From Brevibacillus brevis (GTDB taxonomy: Bacteria; Bacillota; Bacilli; Brevibacillales; Brevibacillaceae), in the NCBI RefSeq assembly GCF_022026395.1, contig NZ_CP041767.1:1685501-1749500 (forward strand): DNA of 64,000 nucleotides, written 5' to 3'. The position numbers were made by a program, and so were the translations under genes. The notes beneath the pieces were generated by a model that worked only from the letters and a program-made list of their open reading frames with translations, did not search any database and was not told the origin of the DNA. Below, one piece after another: positions 18,127-27,128 of this stretch; position 1 is the stretch's first letter, and every line of letters starts with the position of its first letter.

Positions 18127-19905
18127 ATGAAGATTTTACTATCGACCTTAAACGCCAAGTTTATTCACTCCTCACTCGCTTTGCGTTATTTGCGAAGCTA
18201 TGCTCAGGAAGCATTTCCTTCGATTGAGCTGGTGGAGTATACCATCAACGATGTGACGTTAAATATAGTAGCAGATATACACAAGCGCAAGCCCGATGTC
18301 GTTGCATTTTCCTGTTATATCTGGAACATTCGCGAGACGCTCAGTGTCATGCGCACGCTGAAAAAGATTTGCCCGGATGTTCCGATTATCCTTGGCGGAC
18401 CAGAAGTGACCTATGACGCGGACGAATGGATGAAGAAGCATCCTGAAATCGATGTCATCTGCATTGGTGAAGGAGAGCAGACCTTCTTGGAGCTTTTGCA
18501 GGTGTATCAGGAATCATTGCAAACCAAGCAGCCTCCACGCCTGCGAGATGTTGCCGGAATCGCTTATCGCGAAGAGGAGTACGTACGTTTTTCCATGCCG
18601 CGTGCGCAAGTTGAAGAGATGGACAGCATTCCTTCCCCTTACGCGGATCATCTGGACGAGTTGAACAACCGCGTCGTCTATTTTGAGGCATCTCGTGGCT
18701 GTCCGTTTAAATGTCAATACTGTCTGTCTTCGATTGAAGACGGCGTACGCTATTTCAGTCTCGAACGAGTAAAAGAAGATCTCATGCGTTTGATCAATCA
18801 CGGCGTCAAAACGATCAAGTTCGTGGATCGAACGTTTAACATCAATAAGAAATATGCCTTGGAAATCTTTCAGTTTTTGATCGATAACCACAATGGAACG
18901 ATCTTTCAATTCGAGATCACGGCAGACATTTTGCGCGCGGACGTACTCGACTTCTTGACAGAGAACGCACCTCCAGGCATTTTTCGCTTCGAGATTGGGG
19001 TTCAGTCCACGAATGATGAGACCAACCGCCTTGTTCAGCGGATTCAGCGCTTCGATCGCCTTGCGCGTACAGTGACACAGATCAAGGATTCGAAAAAAAT
19101 CGATCAGCATTTGGATTTGATCGCTGGTTTGCCTGAGGAAGATTATGCGTCCTTCCGCAAAACCTTCAACGACGTGTTTGGTCTGCGTCCGGAGGAGCTT
19201 CAGCTTGGCTTTTTGAAAATGCTGCGCGGGACAGGTGTTCGTGCGCGTGCGGCTAATCATGGCTATATTTTTATGGATGAGGCTCCTTACGAAATTTTGG
19301 GAAACAACGTCCTTTCCTTTGATGACATGCAAAAAATCAAGCGTGTAGAAGACATTCTGGAAAAGTACTGGAATGCACACCGGATGGATTATACAGTGGA
19401 ATGGTTGTTGGCAAATCAATTCGAAACGGCTTTCGATTTTTTTCAGGCATTTGGCGATTATTGGGAAAGTCAAGGCTGGAGCCGTATTGGTCATCAATTA
19501 GAGGATTTGTTCGTGCGTTTGCAGAAGTTTTTGCAATTCCAGCAAGTGGAAGGAATGGACCATGTACTTAGCATGATGAAATTCGATTTCCTGCGCAACC
19601 AGAAGCATCGTCCCCGCAAGCTGTGGTGGGAGGATGTCATGGACAAGGAAGAGATGCAACAGACGTTTGCTGTGCTAACTGAGCAGCGTGAGCGACTCCG
19701 CGATGATTTTGCGGCACATGCAGCATTGGAAAAAGATTATTTCAAACACACGCTGACTGCCAAGGTGACCTTTGACATTGAAAAATGGCTGGAGACCGGT
19801 GAGCTTGTCGAGGGAGATTTTATACTCGTCGTGTATTATCCGTACAAAGATGAAGAGCAAAATGCTTTTGCTGTCGTCAAGCAGGATGTCCAAGTAGCAG
19901 GCTAA
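18127..19905 (+). CDS. B12-binding domain radical-SAM protein (DUF4080 type)
   Basis: The 592-residue protein has an N-terminal cobalamin-binding-like domain (1-130, with VAFSCYIWNIRE and ILGGPEVTYD), then a radical-SAM domain with the cluster motif ASRGCPFKCQYCLSS, and a C-terminal part that resembles DUF4080. The usual DxHxxG cobalamin ligand motif is not evident. Such enzymes perform methylations or C-C chemistry on unknown substrates. AAGGAGAG precedes the ATG at 18127; a longer frame from 18010 would cross the moaB terminator. An AlkD-like gene follows after 40 bases and may be cotranscribed. Confidence 0.88.
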   Translation: MKILLSTLNAKFIHSSLALRYLRSYAQEAFPSIELVEYTINDVTLNIVADIHKRKPDVVAFSCYIWNIRETLSVMRTLKKICPDVPIILGGPEVTYDADEWMKKHPEIDVICIGEGEQTFLELLQVYQESLQTKQPPRLRDVAGIAYREEEYVRFSMPRAQVEEMDSIPSPYADHLDELNNRVVYFEASRGCPFKCQYCLSSIEDGVRYFSLERVKEDLMRLINHGVKTIKFVDRTFNINKKYALEIFQFLIDNHNGTIFQFEITADILRADVLDFLTENAPPGIFRFEIGVQSTNDETNRLVQRIQRFDRLARTVTQIKDSKKIDQHLDLIAGLPEEDYASFRKTFNDVFGLRPEELQLGFLKMLRGTGVRARAANHGYIFMDEAPYEILGNNVLSFDDMQKIKRVEDILEKYWNAHRMDYTVEWLLANQFETAFDFFQAFGDYWESQGWSRIGHQLEDLFVRLQKFLQFQQVEGMDHVLSMMKFDFLRNQKHRPRKLWWEDVMDKEEMQQTFAVLTEQRERLRDDFAAHAALEKDYFKHTLTAKVTFDIEKWLETGELVEGDFILVVYYPYKDEEQNAFAVVKQDVQVAG

Positions 19906-19945
19906 ATGACCGGATGAGCAGATGGGATGGGAGGAGGAGACGCAG

Positions 19946-20617
19946 ATGAATGCAAGCACGTATACGGAGGCTGTCGAGGAACGGTTGCGTGCACATGGTG
20001 ATTCGACTGTGGCTGGCCCCATGGCGCAGTACATGAAAAATCATTTTTCTTTTCTGGGGATCAAATCACCACAGCGCAAAGAACTGACCAAACAAATCTT
20101 TCGTGATTATGGCGTACCCGAAAATTGGGAGCAGGTCGTTCGTTCCTTGTGGGATTTGCCAGCGCGAGAGTACCAGTATGTAGCGCTTGACGTACTCGAG
20201 AAGTCCAAAAAGCGTCTCACCCCTGACCATCTCCCGTTCGTTGTCGAACTCATTACGACAAAATCGTGGTGGGATACCGTAGATTATTTGGCTTCCCATA
20301 CAACAGGCAAATTGTTCGCCTTGCATCCCGAACTGATTGTATCGAATACGACAGCTTGGATGAATGGAACCAACATGTGGCTGCAACGTACAGCGATTTT
20401 ATTTCAACTGTCGTACAAGGATAAGACAGATCAGCGGCTGCTCTTTTCCTTGGTGGAAAGAAGCTCGGATTCCAAAGACTTTTTTATTCAGAAGGCAATT
20501 GGCTGGGCGTTGAGAGAGTATGCGAAAACAAATCCCAAAGCCGTACGTGAATTTGTAGAAGCGACTCCACTTGCGAGTTTGTCCAGGCGTGAAGCGCTCA
20601 AGCATCTATCAGGATAG
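19946..20617 (+). CDS. AlkD-like DNA alkylation repair protein
   Basis: This 223-residue HEAT-repeat protein matches the DNA-7-methylguanine glycosylase family AlkD/AlkC. It shows PMAQYMKNHFSFLGIKSPQR near the start and TTKSWWDTVDYLA, containing the catalytic-type aspartate and tryptophans of AlkD. The start at 19946 follows GGAGGAGGAG; the ATG at 19922 overlaps that ribosome site. It excises alkylated bases without flipping them. No clear terminator follows, and 20618-20788 shows no gene. Confidence 0.9.
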   Translation: MNASTYTEAVEERLRAHGDSTVAGPMAQYMKNHFSFLGIKSPQRKELTKQIFRDYGVPENWEQVVRSLWDLPAREYQYVALDVLEKSKKRLTPDHLPFVVELITTKSWWDTVDYLASHTTGKLFALHPELIVSNTTAWMNGTNMWLQRTAILFQLSYKDKTDQRLLFSLVERSSDSKDFFIQKAIGWALREYAKTNPKAVREFVEATPLASLSRREALKHLSG

Positions 20618-20788
20618 AGTCGCTTGTTGTATCTGTGCTTGATAAAATACGTACATCTATTGCAAAATAAACAAGTACCATTTTTGAGGTTCATAACGTA
20701 ATACATAGAGTCAGATATCGTGCGATGCCATAGCTGCTAGTATGTCAAGAAATGACCGCACTGTGGCAAGGATAGGGGATTTTGCCTC

Positions 20789-21406
20789 ATGGAAGTCGAC
20801 CTGCTAATGTCCATCATAGAGCAATACGGCTACGTAGCGATTTTTTTCATGCTTTGGCTTGGGATTGTAGGTTTGCCGATTCCCGATGAGCTGGTTGTCG
20901 CTACAGGAGGATTTCTTGCCTCCATTGGCGTGTTAAACCCTTGGTATTCTTTTTTGGCGGGATATTTAGGGGTTGCCTCCGGATTGACGATTGGCTTTTT
21001 ACTTGGAAAGTACTTTGGGAAACCGATATTGCAATGGCTGTGCAAAACCGAGAAAATGAGGAACGCGGTGAATCGATCAACGGGCTTGCTGGAGAAGTAT
21101 GGAACTACTGCCCTCTGCATCAGCTACCTATTTCCGGTTGTCCGCCATGTCGTACCTTATTTGGTCGGCCTGGGCGGTATGACGTTCCGGCGATATGCGA
21201 TGCTGTCATATCCGATCGGGTTGGTTTGGACCATCGCCTTTTACTTTCTCGGCCATGTATTCGGTAATAACGTGGAAGCTATTATCGAAGTCATCCGTAA
21301 ATACGGTTTCTACGCTTTGCTGGTGATCGTGGTTGTATTGGCTGTGGTATTCTTTGTACGCAAGCAGTTTATGGGAAATCGGGCATATCGGGCAAAAGGA
21401 GAATAA
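20789..21406 (+). CDS. DedA-family membrane protein
   Basis: The 205-residue protein shows the DedA pattern: IVGLPIPDELVVATGGFLAS near the start, GLTIGFLLGKYFGKPI, and the R-x-x-x-PYLVGLGGM-x-x-RY segment, with several membrane helices. DedA/SNARE-associated proteins scramble or flip lipid carriers such as undecaprenyl phosphate, or affect membrane potential. The DUF1294 gene starts 3 bases after its stop, so the two are one unit. Confidence 0.92.
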   Translation: MEVDLLMSIIEQYGYVAIFFMLWLGIVGLPIPDELVVATGGFLASIGVLNPWYSFLAGYLGVASGLTIGFLLGKYFGKPILQWLCKTEKMRNAVNRSTGLLEKYGTTALCISYLFPVVRHVVPYLVGLGGMTFRRYAMLSYPIGLVWTIAFYFLGHVFGNNVEAIIEVIRKYGFYALLVIVVVLAVVFFVRKQFMGNRAYRAKGE

Positions 21407-21409
21407 CAA

Positions 21410-21793
21410 ATGTACCATGAACAATTAGCTGCCCACCGCCGCAATTTCGTGTTGGTGCTCGTGATTAGCTGGGCCCTCCTCATGGCAGGATACTTCAATT
21501 CAAATGTCTGGGTGCTGGCTGGAGGAGCTTTACTGCTGAATGGCTATGCTTATTACCTGATGCAGGCAGACAAGCGTCTGGCTAAAGAAAAAGGTTTTCG
21601 GGTTCCGGAACTGAGCCTTTTGTTGGTCGCATTTTTAGGAGGAGGGATTGGTGCGCTGGAGGGTATGCTCATTCAACGGCATAAGACGAAGCATACCTCT
21701 TTTCGCATCCTGCTCCCGCTCTTTTGCATCGCGCAAATCTTCCTAGTCATTTGGGTAATACAACTATATTTGGATAAGAATCTCGTGTCGTAG
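21410..21793 (+). CDS. DUF1294 membrane protein
   Basis: This 127-residue protein has four predicted membrane segments. The central MQADKRLAKEKGFRVPELSL followed by FLGGGIGALEGM matches the DUF1294 family (YMQADK...R.PE..LLL...GG..GA). It starts 3 bases after dedA. The function is unknown; co-occurrence with DedA suggests a membrane-lipid or envelope role, which is inference. Confidence 0.88.
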   Translation: MYHEQLAAHRRNFVLVLVISWALLMAGYFNSNVWVLAGGALLLNGYAYYLMQADKRLAKEKGFRVPELSLLLVAFLGGGIGALEGMLIQRHKTKHTSFRILLPLFCIAQIFLVIWVIQLYLDKNLVS

Positions 21794-21816
21794 GGGCACG
21801 GGATTTTCTTTTTGAA
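21779..21816 (+). terminator. Terminator after dedA-DUF1294
   Basis: AATCTCGTG (21779-21787) pairs with CACGGGATT (21797-21805), followed by T-rich DNA. The left arm overlaps the last codons of the DUF1294 gene. Confidence 0.82.
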
Positions 21817-21886
21817 AATGTGATTCTCTTGTTTGAAAATTCAGCCTATAATAAGGGTAACGATAGAACAAGCTGAGGAGGTAGCT

Positions 21887-23167
21887 ATGTCTCAATCAAG
21901 CCCCTTGACGAAAACGTACGCACAGCAACTGGATGCACAGGACGAACTCGCGAGCTATCGCGAAGAGTTTTATCTGCTTTCGAGTCTGTATTTGGATGGT
22001 AACTCGCTTGGCCTCATGTCAAAAAGAGCGGAAAAGAGCGTCATGGATATGATGCAGTCTTGGAAGGAACTGGGTGTGGAAGGCTGGACAACGGGTACTC
22101 ATCCGTGGTTTTTCTTTTCGGAGAAATTGGCAGAGATGAGCGCAGCACTTGTAGGGGCAAGCCCCGAGGAAGTGATTGTCACGGGCTCTACGACGATCAA
22201 CCTGCATCAGCTCGCAGCTACCTTTTATCATCCGGTTGGGAAGAGGACGAAGGTCGTTGCCACTGAACTGGATTTTCCTACCGATATATACGCACTACAG
22301 AGTCAAATGAAGCTCCATGGACTGGACCCGGAAGAGCATTTGGTTCGGGTAGAGTCAAGAGATGGTCGTCTGATTGAAGAAGAGGATATTATCGATGCGA
22401 TGTCGGATGAAGTCGCACTGGTTGTCCTCCCTACTGTCCTGTATCGCAGCGGCCAGTTGCTCGATATTGAACGCTTGACAGCAGCCGCGCATGAGAGAGG
22501 CATTCTGATTGGGTTTGACGGATGTCATTCTGTAGGAGCGATCCCGCATTCCTTCAGCAAATGGGAAGTGGACTTTGCCTACTGGTGCAACTACAAATAT
22601 GTAAATGCAGGGCCTGGAAGCGTGGGTAGCCTATATGTCAACCGCAAGCATTTTGGCAGAACTCCTGGATTGGCGGGATGGTTCAGCTCGAAAAAGGATA
22701 AGCAATTTGACATGGACCATAAGCTGGATGCATGTGAAAGTGCGGGCGCGTACCAGATCGGTACCCCACATATGCTGAGTCTCGCCCCACTGCTTGGTTC
22801 TTTGGAAATGTTCCAGGAGGTGTCCGTGGAAAAGCTTCGTGCCAAGTCGCTCAGCTTAACGCGGTTCATGATGGATTTGATCGAGGTGGAGCTAGCCGAC
22901 ATGGGTTTTACGATTGCGAACCCACAGCAGGATGATCGTCGGGGTGGGCATGTCAGCCTTGAGCACGACGAGGCCATACGTATATGCAAGGCATTGAAGG
23001 AAGCGGGCATAATTCCTGACTTCCGTGCCCCAAACATCATCCGGTTAGCCCCCGTTGCTTTCTATACGACTTATACAGAGGTTTGGGAAAGTGTCCAGAT
23101 CTTAAAAACGATCATGTTAGAGAAGAGCTACGAAAAATTTGAAAACAAGCGCGAGGTGGTTGCGTAA
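21887..23167 (+). CDS. kynU: Kynureninase
   Basis: Kynureninase is a PLP enzyme that splits kynurenine to anthranilate and alanine. The 426 residues match the family throughout: [14 protein letters not shown] near residue 35, [11 protein letters not shown], the [12 protein letters not shown] segment, and the PLP-lysine region [23 protein letters not shown] precedes the ATG at 21887, and TATAAT at 21847-21852 could be the -10. No tryptophan dioxygenase or kynurenine formamidase gene is adjacent, unlike the kynABU clusters of some Bacillus. Confidence 0.94.
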   Translation: MSQSSPLTKTYAQQLDAQDELASYREEFYLLSSLYLDGNSLGLMSKRAEKSVMDMMQSWKELGVEGWTTGTHPWFFFSEKLAEMSAALVGASPEEVIVTGSTTINLHQLAATFYHPVGKRTKVVATELDFPTDIYALQSQMKLHGLDPEEHLVRVESRDGRLIEEEDIIDAMSDEVALVVLPTVLYRSGQLLDIERLTAAAHERGILIGFDGCHSVGAIPHSFSKWEVDFAYWCNYKYVNAGPGSVGSLYVNRKHFGRTPGLAGWFSSKKDKQFDMDHKLDACESAGAYQIGTPHMLSLAPLLGSLEMFQEVSVEKLRAKSLSLTRFMMDLIEVELADMGFTIANPQQDDRRGGHVSLEHDEAIRICKALKEAGIIPDFRAPNIIRLAPVAFYTTYTEVWESVQILKTIMLEKSYEKFENKREVVA

Positions 23168-23196
23168 CAGGTCCGACTTAGGTTGGACCTGTTTTT
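23167..23196 (+). terminator. Terminator after kynU
   Basis: ACAGGTCC (23167-23174) pairs with GGACCTGT (23185-23192), followed by T residues. Confidence 0.92.
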
Positions 23197-23255
23197 CTTT
23201 TGTAATACGCCTTTTACGGGATTTTCTTTCCATTATTGGGCACACTATCCGTACC

Positions 23256-23270
23256 TGTAGACAGTCTACA
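23256..23270 (+). promoter_or_regulatory. 15-base palindrome upstream of germinant-receptor operon
   Basis: TGTAGAC-A-GTCTACA is a perfect inverted repeat 24 bases before the first ger start codon. It looks like a dimeric regulator site. Its factor is unknown. Confidence 0.5.
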
Positions 23271-23293
23271 TTCCATGGATAAGGGTGAGCAGC

Positions 23294-24835
23294 TTGAGCC
23301 AGTTTTTTCAAGCATGGAAAAAAAGAAAAGAAGCCCTCCAGTCAAAAGCGTTGGAGCAGCACTCCGACAAGAGCATGGAAAGCGTGTCCGATGTTGCGCT
23401 CACAACAAATTTGGAAGAAAACATCCAATTGATTCAAGCGCAGTTTGGAAAGTGTGATGATCTTGTCGTTCGTCGATTTCAAACGAAGACGAAGGCTCAA
23501 GCCGCTATCGTTTTTATAGATGGCATGGTGGATCGCAATGTCATCAGTGATTTTATTATTCGCTATATGACGACTCCTGATATCACCTATAATGATCCGG
23601 CGACAAATGAGCTGGATTTGACAGACAAACTGAGGCAGATCGTCCGAAATATTTTGTCTGGATGCGCGGTACTGATCATTGATGGGTGTCAAAATGCTTA
23701 CTTGAATAATACGAGAGGTTGGGACAGGCGTTCGGTAGAAGAGCCTCAGACGGAATCAGTCGTACGAGGGCCACGCGATGGTTTTTGTGAGACATTGTGC
23801 GTGAATTCAGCCCTGATCCGTTTTCGTTTGAAGGACCCCAATCTCAGAGTGCGTCATATGGTGGTCGGTGAACGAACACAGACTGACGTTTACATCATGT
23901 ACATCGAGGGTCTTGCGTATCCCCCGATGGTGGAGGAAGTGATTGCGCGAATAGAGAGTAATGTTCGTGTGGATTCTGTGCTGGAGAGCGGGTACATCGA
24001 ACAAATGATCCAGGATCGGAGATGGTCCCCCTTCCCGCAAATTCAAAATACGGAGCGCCCTGACAAAGTAGTGGCCAATCTTTTGGAAGGGAAAGTAGGC
24101 ATTCTGGTAGATGGTACTCCGTTCGGATTGATTGCTCCGGCTGTGTTTTCACAGTTTTATCAGAGTCCAGAGGATTATTACGAGCGATTTTATATCGCGA
24201 CCTTAATTCGTTTCATTCGGATTATCAGTATCAGCATCGCTTTGTTGCTACCTTCTCTATATATCGCTTTTAGTTCATTTCATCCAGAGATGATCCCTTC
24301 TCGACTGGTCATTGCGATGGCGGCAGGGCGATCTACCGTTCCATTCCCTTCTTTAGTCGAAGCTCTGTTTATGGAGTTGGCCATTGAGATATTGAGGGAA
24401 GCGAGTGTGAGGCTGCCGGGGCCAATCGGTCCTACGATCGGGATTGTTGGAGCACTCGTGGTCGGAGAAGCAGCGGTAACGGCCGGGCTTGTCAGTCCTG
24501 TCATGGTGATTATCGTGGCTGTGACGACCATCGGCTCGTTCGCATCTCCGAGTTACAGTGCGGCGATTGCCATTCGGATGCTACGCTTTCCGGTTATGAT
24601 TCTGGCAGGAATGTTTGGTCTATACGGTATTATGCTGTTTTTGATTGTCATCCTCATTCATTTGTCTTCACTGAAATCGTTTGGAGTACCCTATATGAGC
24701 CCGCTTAGTCCGCTCAACCTGAATGGAATGAAGGACTTGTTCTTACGGGCACCCCATCACATGATGAAGACAAGACCGATGATGTTTCATGTTCAAGATA
24801 AAATCCGGATCAGAGAGGAGGAGAACCAGAAATGA
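23294..24835 (+). CDS. GerA-family spore germinant receptor, A subunit
   Basis: A subunits sit in the spore inner membrane and, with B and C subunits, sense nutrients to trigger germination. The hydrophilic N-terminal domain (about 1-300, with LDLTDKLRQIV, GCAVLIIDG, GKVGILVDGTPFG) and the C-terminal multi-helix part (GRSTVPFPSLVEALFMELAI, PGPIGPTIGIVGALVVGEAA) are typical. A TTG at 23294 follows AAGGGTGAG and is favoured (513 residues); a GTG at 23285 is the alternative. Expression should be in the forespore; I see no convincing SigG promoter. Confidence 0.93.
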   Translation: MSQFFQAWKKRKEALQSKALEQHSDKSMESVSDVALTTNLEENIQLIQAQFGKCDDLVVRRFQTKTKAQAAIVFIDGMVDRNVISDFIIRYMTTPDITYNDPATNELDLTDKLRQIVRNILSGCAVLIIDGCQNAYLNNTRGWDRRSVEEPQTESVVRGPRDGFCETLCVNSALIRFRLKDPNLRVRHMVVGERTQTDVYIMYIEGLAYPPMVEEVIARIESNVRVDSVLESGYIEQMIQDRRWSPFPQIQNTERPDKVVANLLEGKVGILVDGTPFGLIAPAVFSQFYQSPEDYYERFYIATLIRFIRIISISIALLLPSLYIAFSSFHPEMIPSRLVIAMAAGRSTVPFPSLVEALFMELAIEILREASVRLPGPIGPTIGIVGALVVGEAAVTAGLVSPVMVIIVAVTTIGSFASPSYSAAIAIRMLRFPVMILAGMFGLYGIMLFLIVILIHLSSLKSFGVPYMSPLSPLNLNGMKDLFLRAPHHMMKTRPMMFHVQDKIRIREEENQK

Positions 24836-25992
24836 ACAGGAGGGAGGGGCACAGCTGGCATCATAATCTATCGATGTGGCAGCAAATTTGTCTCATGACA
24901 AGTACCTTAATCGGTGTCGGCGTTTTGACCCTTCCTCGCACAACCAGTTCGAAATTATTTGAGGCAGGCTGGATCGCTCCTCTGATTGGCTCAGCAGGTG
25001 CTTATGTCTCCTTATGGTTAATTGTCAAATTGAGCAAGCGCTATCCAGGTGAAACCTTTATTGAATATAGTCATAAGGTGTGGGGATCTGCCAAACGGCC
25101 TTGGGTGGGCAAAGTTTTCAGCCTCCCCTGGATTTGTATCTATCTGGTATACCTGTATTTCTCCACGGCCGTCGTTTCGCGTGTATTTGGTGAAGTGGTT
25201 GTGACTTCCGTTCTTTTACAGACTCCGTTGGAAGTTATACTCATGTCAATGTTTTTATTGATACTATTTTTGTGCATGCATGAGGTGGAAGTAGTAGCAC
25301 GAGTGAACGAGCTGCTGTTTCCTTTTATTATCTTTCCACTTCTTTTTATCGCGATTGCGTCGTTCCAAAAGGCGGAAATTGGGAATCTCCTGCCGATTAA
25401 TCATGTGTCAATCCGTTCAATGGTAGCAGGAGTGTACGAAGGAATTTATTCCTATTCTGGTTTTGAAATTATGTTCGTCTTTTTCGCCTATGCGCAACAA
25501 AACACGAACAGGGAATTGGCGGGACTTTACAGTTTATTAATTGCAGCATCACTCTATATGTTAATTGTGGTTGCTGGTATTTCAGTGTTTGGTTACGAAG
25601 AGCTACAGAGGGTGACGTGGCCGACACTAGAATTGGTCAAGACGACGCAGGTGCCAGGATTGATCTTGGAACGATTGGAATCCGCTTTTTTGGCAGTGTG
25701 GGTATCGGCTGTTTTTACTACGGTAGCCAATGCGTATTACGTTGTTGTTTATTCATTGAGACAGTTGTTTCGTAAGGGAATCAGATTTCAAAGAATCGTG
25801 GCTACAGTCCTTCTCATCCCTTTATTCTTCTTTGCCCTCATTCCACAAAACATCATGGAAGTATTTAGGGTGGCGTCGTTGCTGGGATTGTCTAGCCTGG
25901 TCATTAATTTGCTGATCCCTGCTGTTTACTGGGGAGCAATCCTCATTCGTGACATGGTGACCCGACGAGAGGGGCGGAATATCGATGGGTAA
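24832..25992 (+). CDS. GerA-family germinant receptor, B subunit (copy 1)
   Basis: This 386-residue permease-like protein of the APC superfamily has ten predicted helices. GVGVLTLPRTTSSKLFEAGW lies near residue 33 and VFGYEELQRVTWPTLELVK in the second half. B subunits bind the germinant. It overlaps the A gene by 4 bases (ATGA), so translation is coupled. A close paralogue lies two genes downstream. Confidence 0.93.
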   Translation: MNRREGHSWHHNLSMWQQICLMTSTLIGVGVLTLPRTTSSKLFEAGWIAPLIGSAGAYVSLWLIVKLSKRYPGETFIEYSHKVWGSAKRPWVGKVFSLPWICIYLVYLYFSTAVVSRVFGEVVVTSVLLQTPLEVILMSMFLLILFLCMHEVEVVARVNELLFPFIIFPLLFIAIASFQKAEIGNLLPINHVSIRSMVAGVYEGIYSYSGFEIMFVFFAYAQQNTNRELAGLYSLLIAASLYMLIVVAGISVFGYEELQRVTWPTLELVKTTQVPGLILERLESAFLAVWVSAVFTTVANAYYVVVYSLRQLFRKGIRFQRIVATVLLIPLFFFALIPQNIMEVFRVASLLGLSSLVINLLIPAVYWGAILIRDMVTRREGRNIDG

Positions 25993-27115
25993 ATCTCTTA
26001 GATACTTCGCTTTGTTGATCATTTCTACCATCCTGCTGACAGGGTGCTGGGATAGACGTGAATTGGAAGAACGTGCATCGGTGTTGGCCATTGCGATAGA
26101 TCAGGATGAAAAAAATGAAAATCTGTACAAAATGACCGTCCAAATTCCAATTCCTATGAAAATCGCTGGGAGTGGCGGGAAGGGTGGAGGAAATAATGCG
26201 GATGCCGTGAAAATCATGAGCGTGACAGGAAGAACGGTGACAGATGCTTCCAATAACTTGCAAATGCGGATGAACCAGCGATTGTTTCTTGGACATACCC
26301 GTATTCTTGCCGTAAGTGAGGAGGTCGCCAGAAAGGGAATCCAAGACATCATGGACAGTTTTCGTCGCGAACCGCAAATACGGCGACTTCTGTGGCCGAT
26401 CGTCGTGAAGGGCAAAGCATCTACCTTGCTGGAGATAAAACCGAGAATCGAGCCGATTCCAGTCGTCTATATGATGGGGCTGATCGAAAATGGGATGAAA
26501 TTAGGAAGAATTCCAGACCAAACGCTGGGCGACTATTTCAATCAGACCTCTAATCTAACCATGGAGCCGTTTTTGAATTATGTAGAGGCCAGAAAGAACG
26601 AGGTGAGCTGGAAAGGGGTTGCTGTTTTTCGCGGACACAAGATGGTGGGGATATTGGATCACATACAGTCATGGATATTGCTTCAGCTACGTAATGAAAA
26701 ACCAGGTGGAGACATTGTCATTCCGTTGCCGAAAACCAAGAATGGATATGTGAGTTTTCGTCCGCATTTCGCAAAAAAAAAGGTGATCATTCACAAATCC
26801 TCTTCCGCTACCTATCATTGCGAGCTTCAAGGAGATATTGTCGAACTCACAGAAGACCTGAACATTCCTGCGGAGCAATTCATCTTACAAATGCAAACGC
26901 TTATTCAAAAAGAAATGGAAAATCGCGCAAAAAAACTATTGCAGCAATTACAAAAGCAGTACAATAGCGACATTTTGAAACTGGGCCTTACACTGCGTGC
27001 GAAGCATTACCAAGACTACTGGAAAACTCACAACTGGAAGAAAGATTTCAGGGATTTTCCGATTCGCGTTACATACACAATCAAGCTGCGCCGTCTTGGT
27101 ATGGAAATGCAATAG
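25985..27115 (+). CDS. GerA-family germinant receptor, C subunit (lipoprotein)
   Basis: The 376-residue lipoprotein has a signal peptide with lipobox LLTGC (cysteine at residue 20) followed by WDRRELEERASVLAIAID, the invariant GerC start. The rest matches the three-domain GerAC fold, including GHTRILAVSEEVARKGI. It is anchored to the outer face of the spore inner membrane. It overlaps the B gene by 8 bases. Confidence 0.94.
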   Translation: MGKSLRYFALLIISTILLTGCWDRRELEERASVLAIAIDQDEKNENLYKMTVQIPIPMKIAGSGGKGGGNNADAVKIMSVTGRTVTDASNNLQMRMNQRLFLGHTRILAVSEEVARKGIQDIMDSFRREPQIRRLLWPIVVKGKASTLLEIKPRIEPIPVVYMMGLIENGMKLGRIPDQTLGDYFNQTSNLTMEPFLNYVEARKNEVSWKGVAVFRGHKMVGILDHIQSWILLQLRNEKPGGDIVIPLPKTKNGYVSFRPHFAKKKVIIHKSSSATYHCELQGDIVELTEDLNIPAEQFILQMQTLIQKEMENRAKKLLQQLQKQYNSDILKLGLTLRAKHYQDYWKTHNWKKDFRDFPIRVTYTIKLRRLGMEMQ

Positions 27116-27128
27116 GAGAGCGATCACT

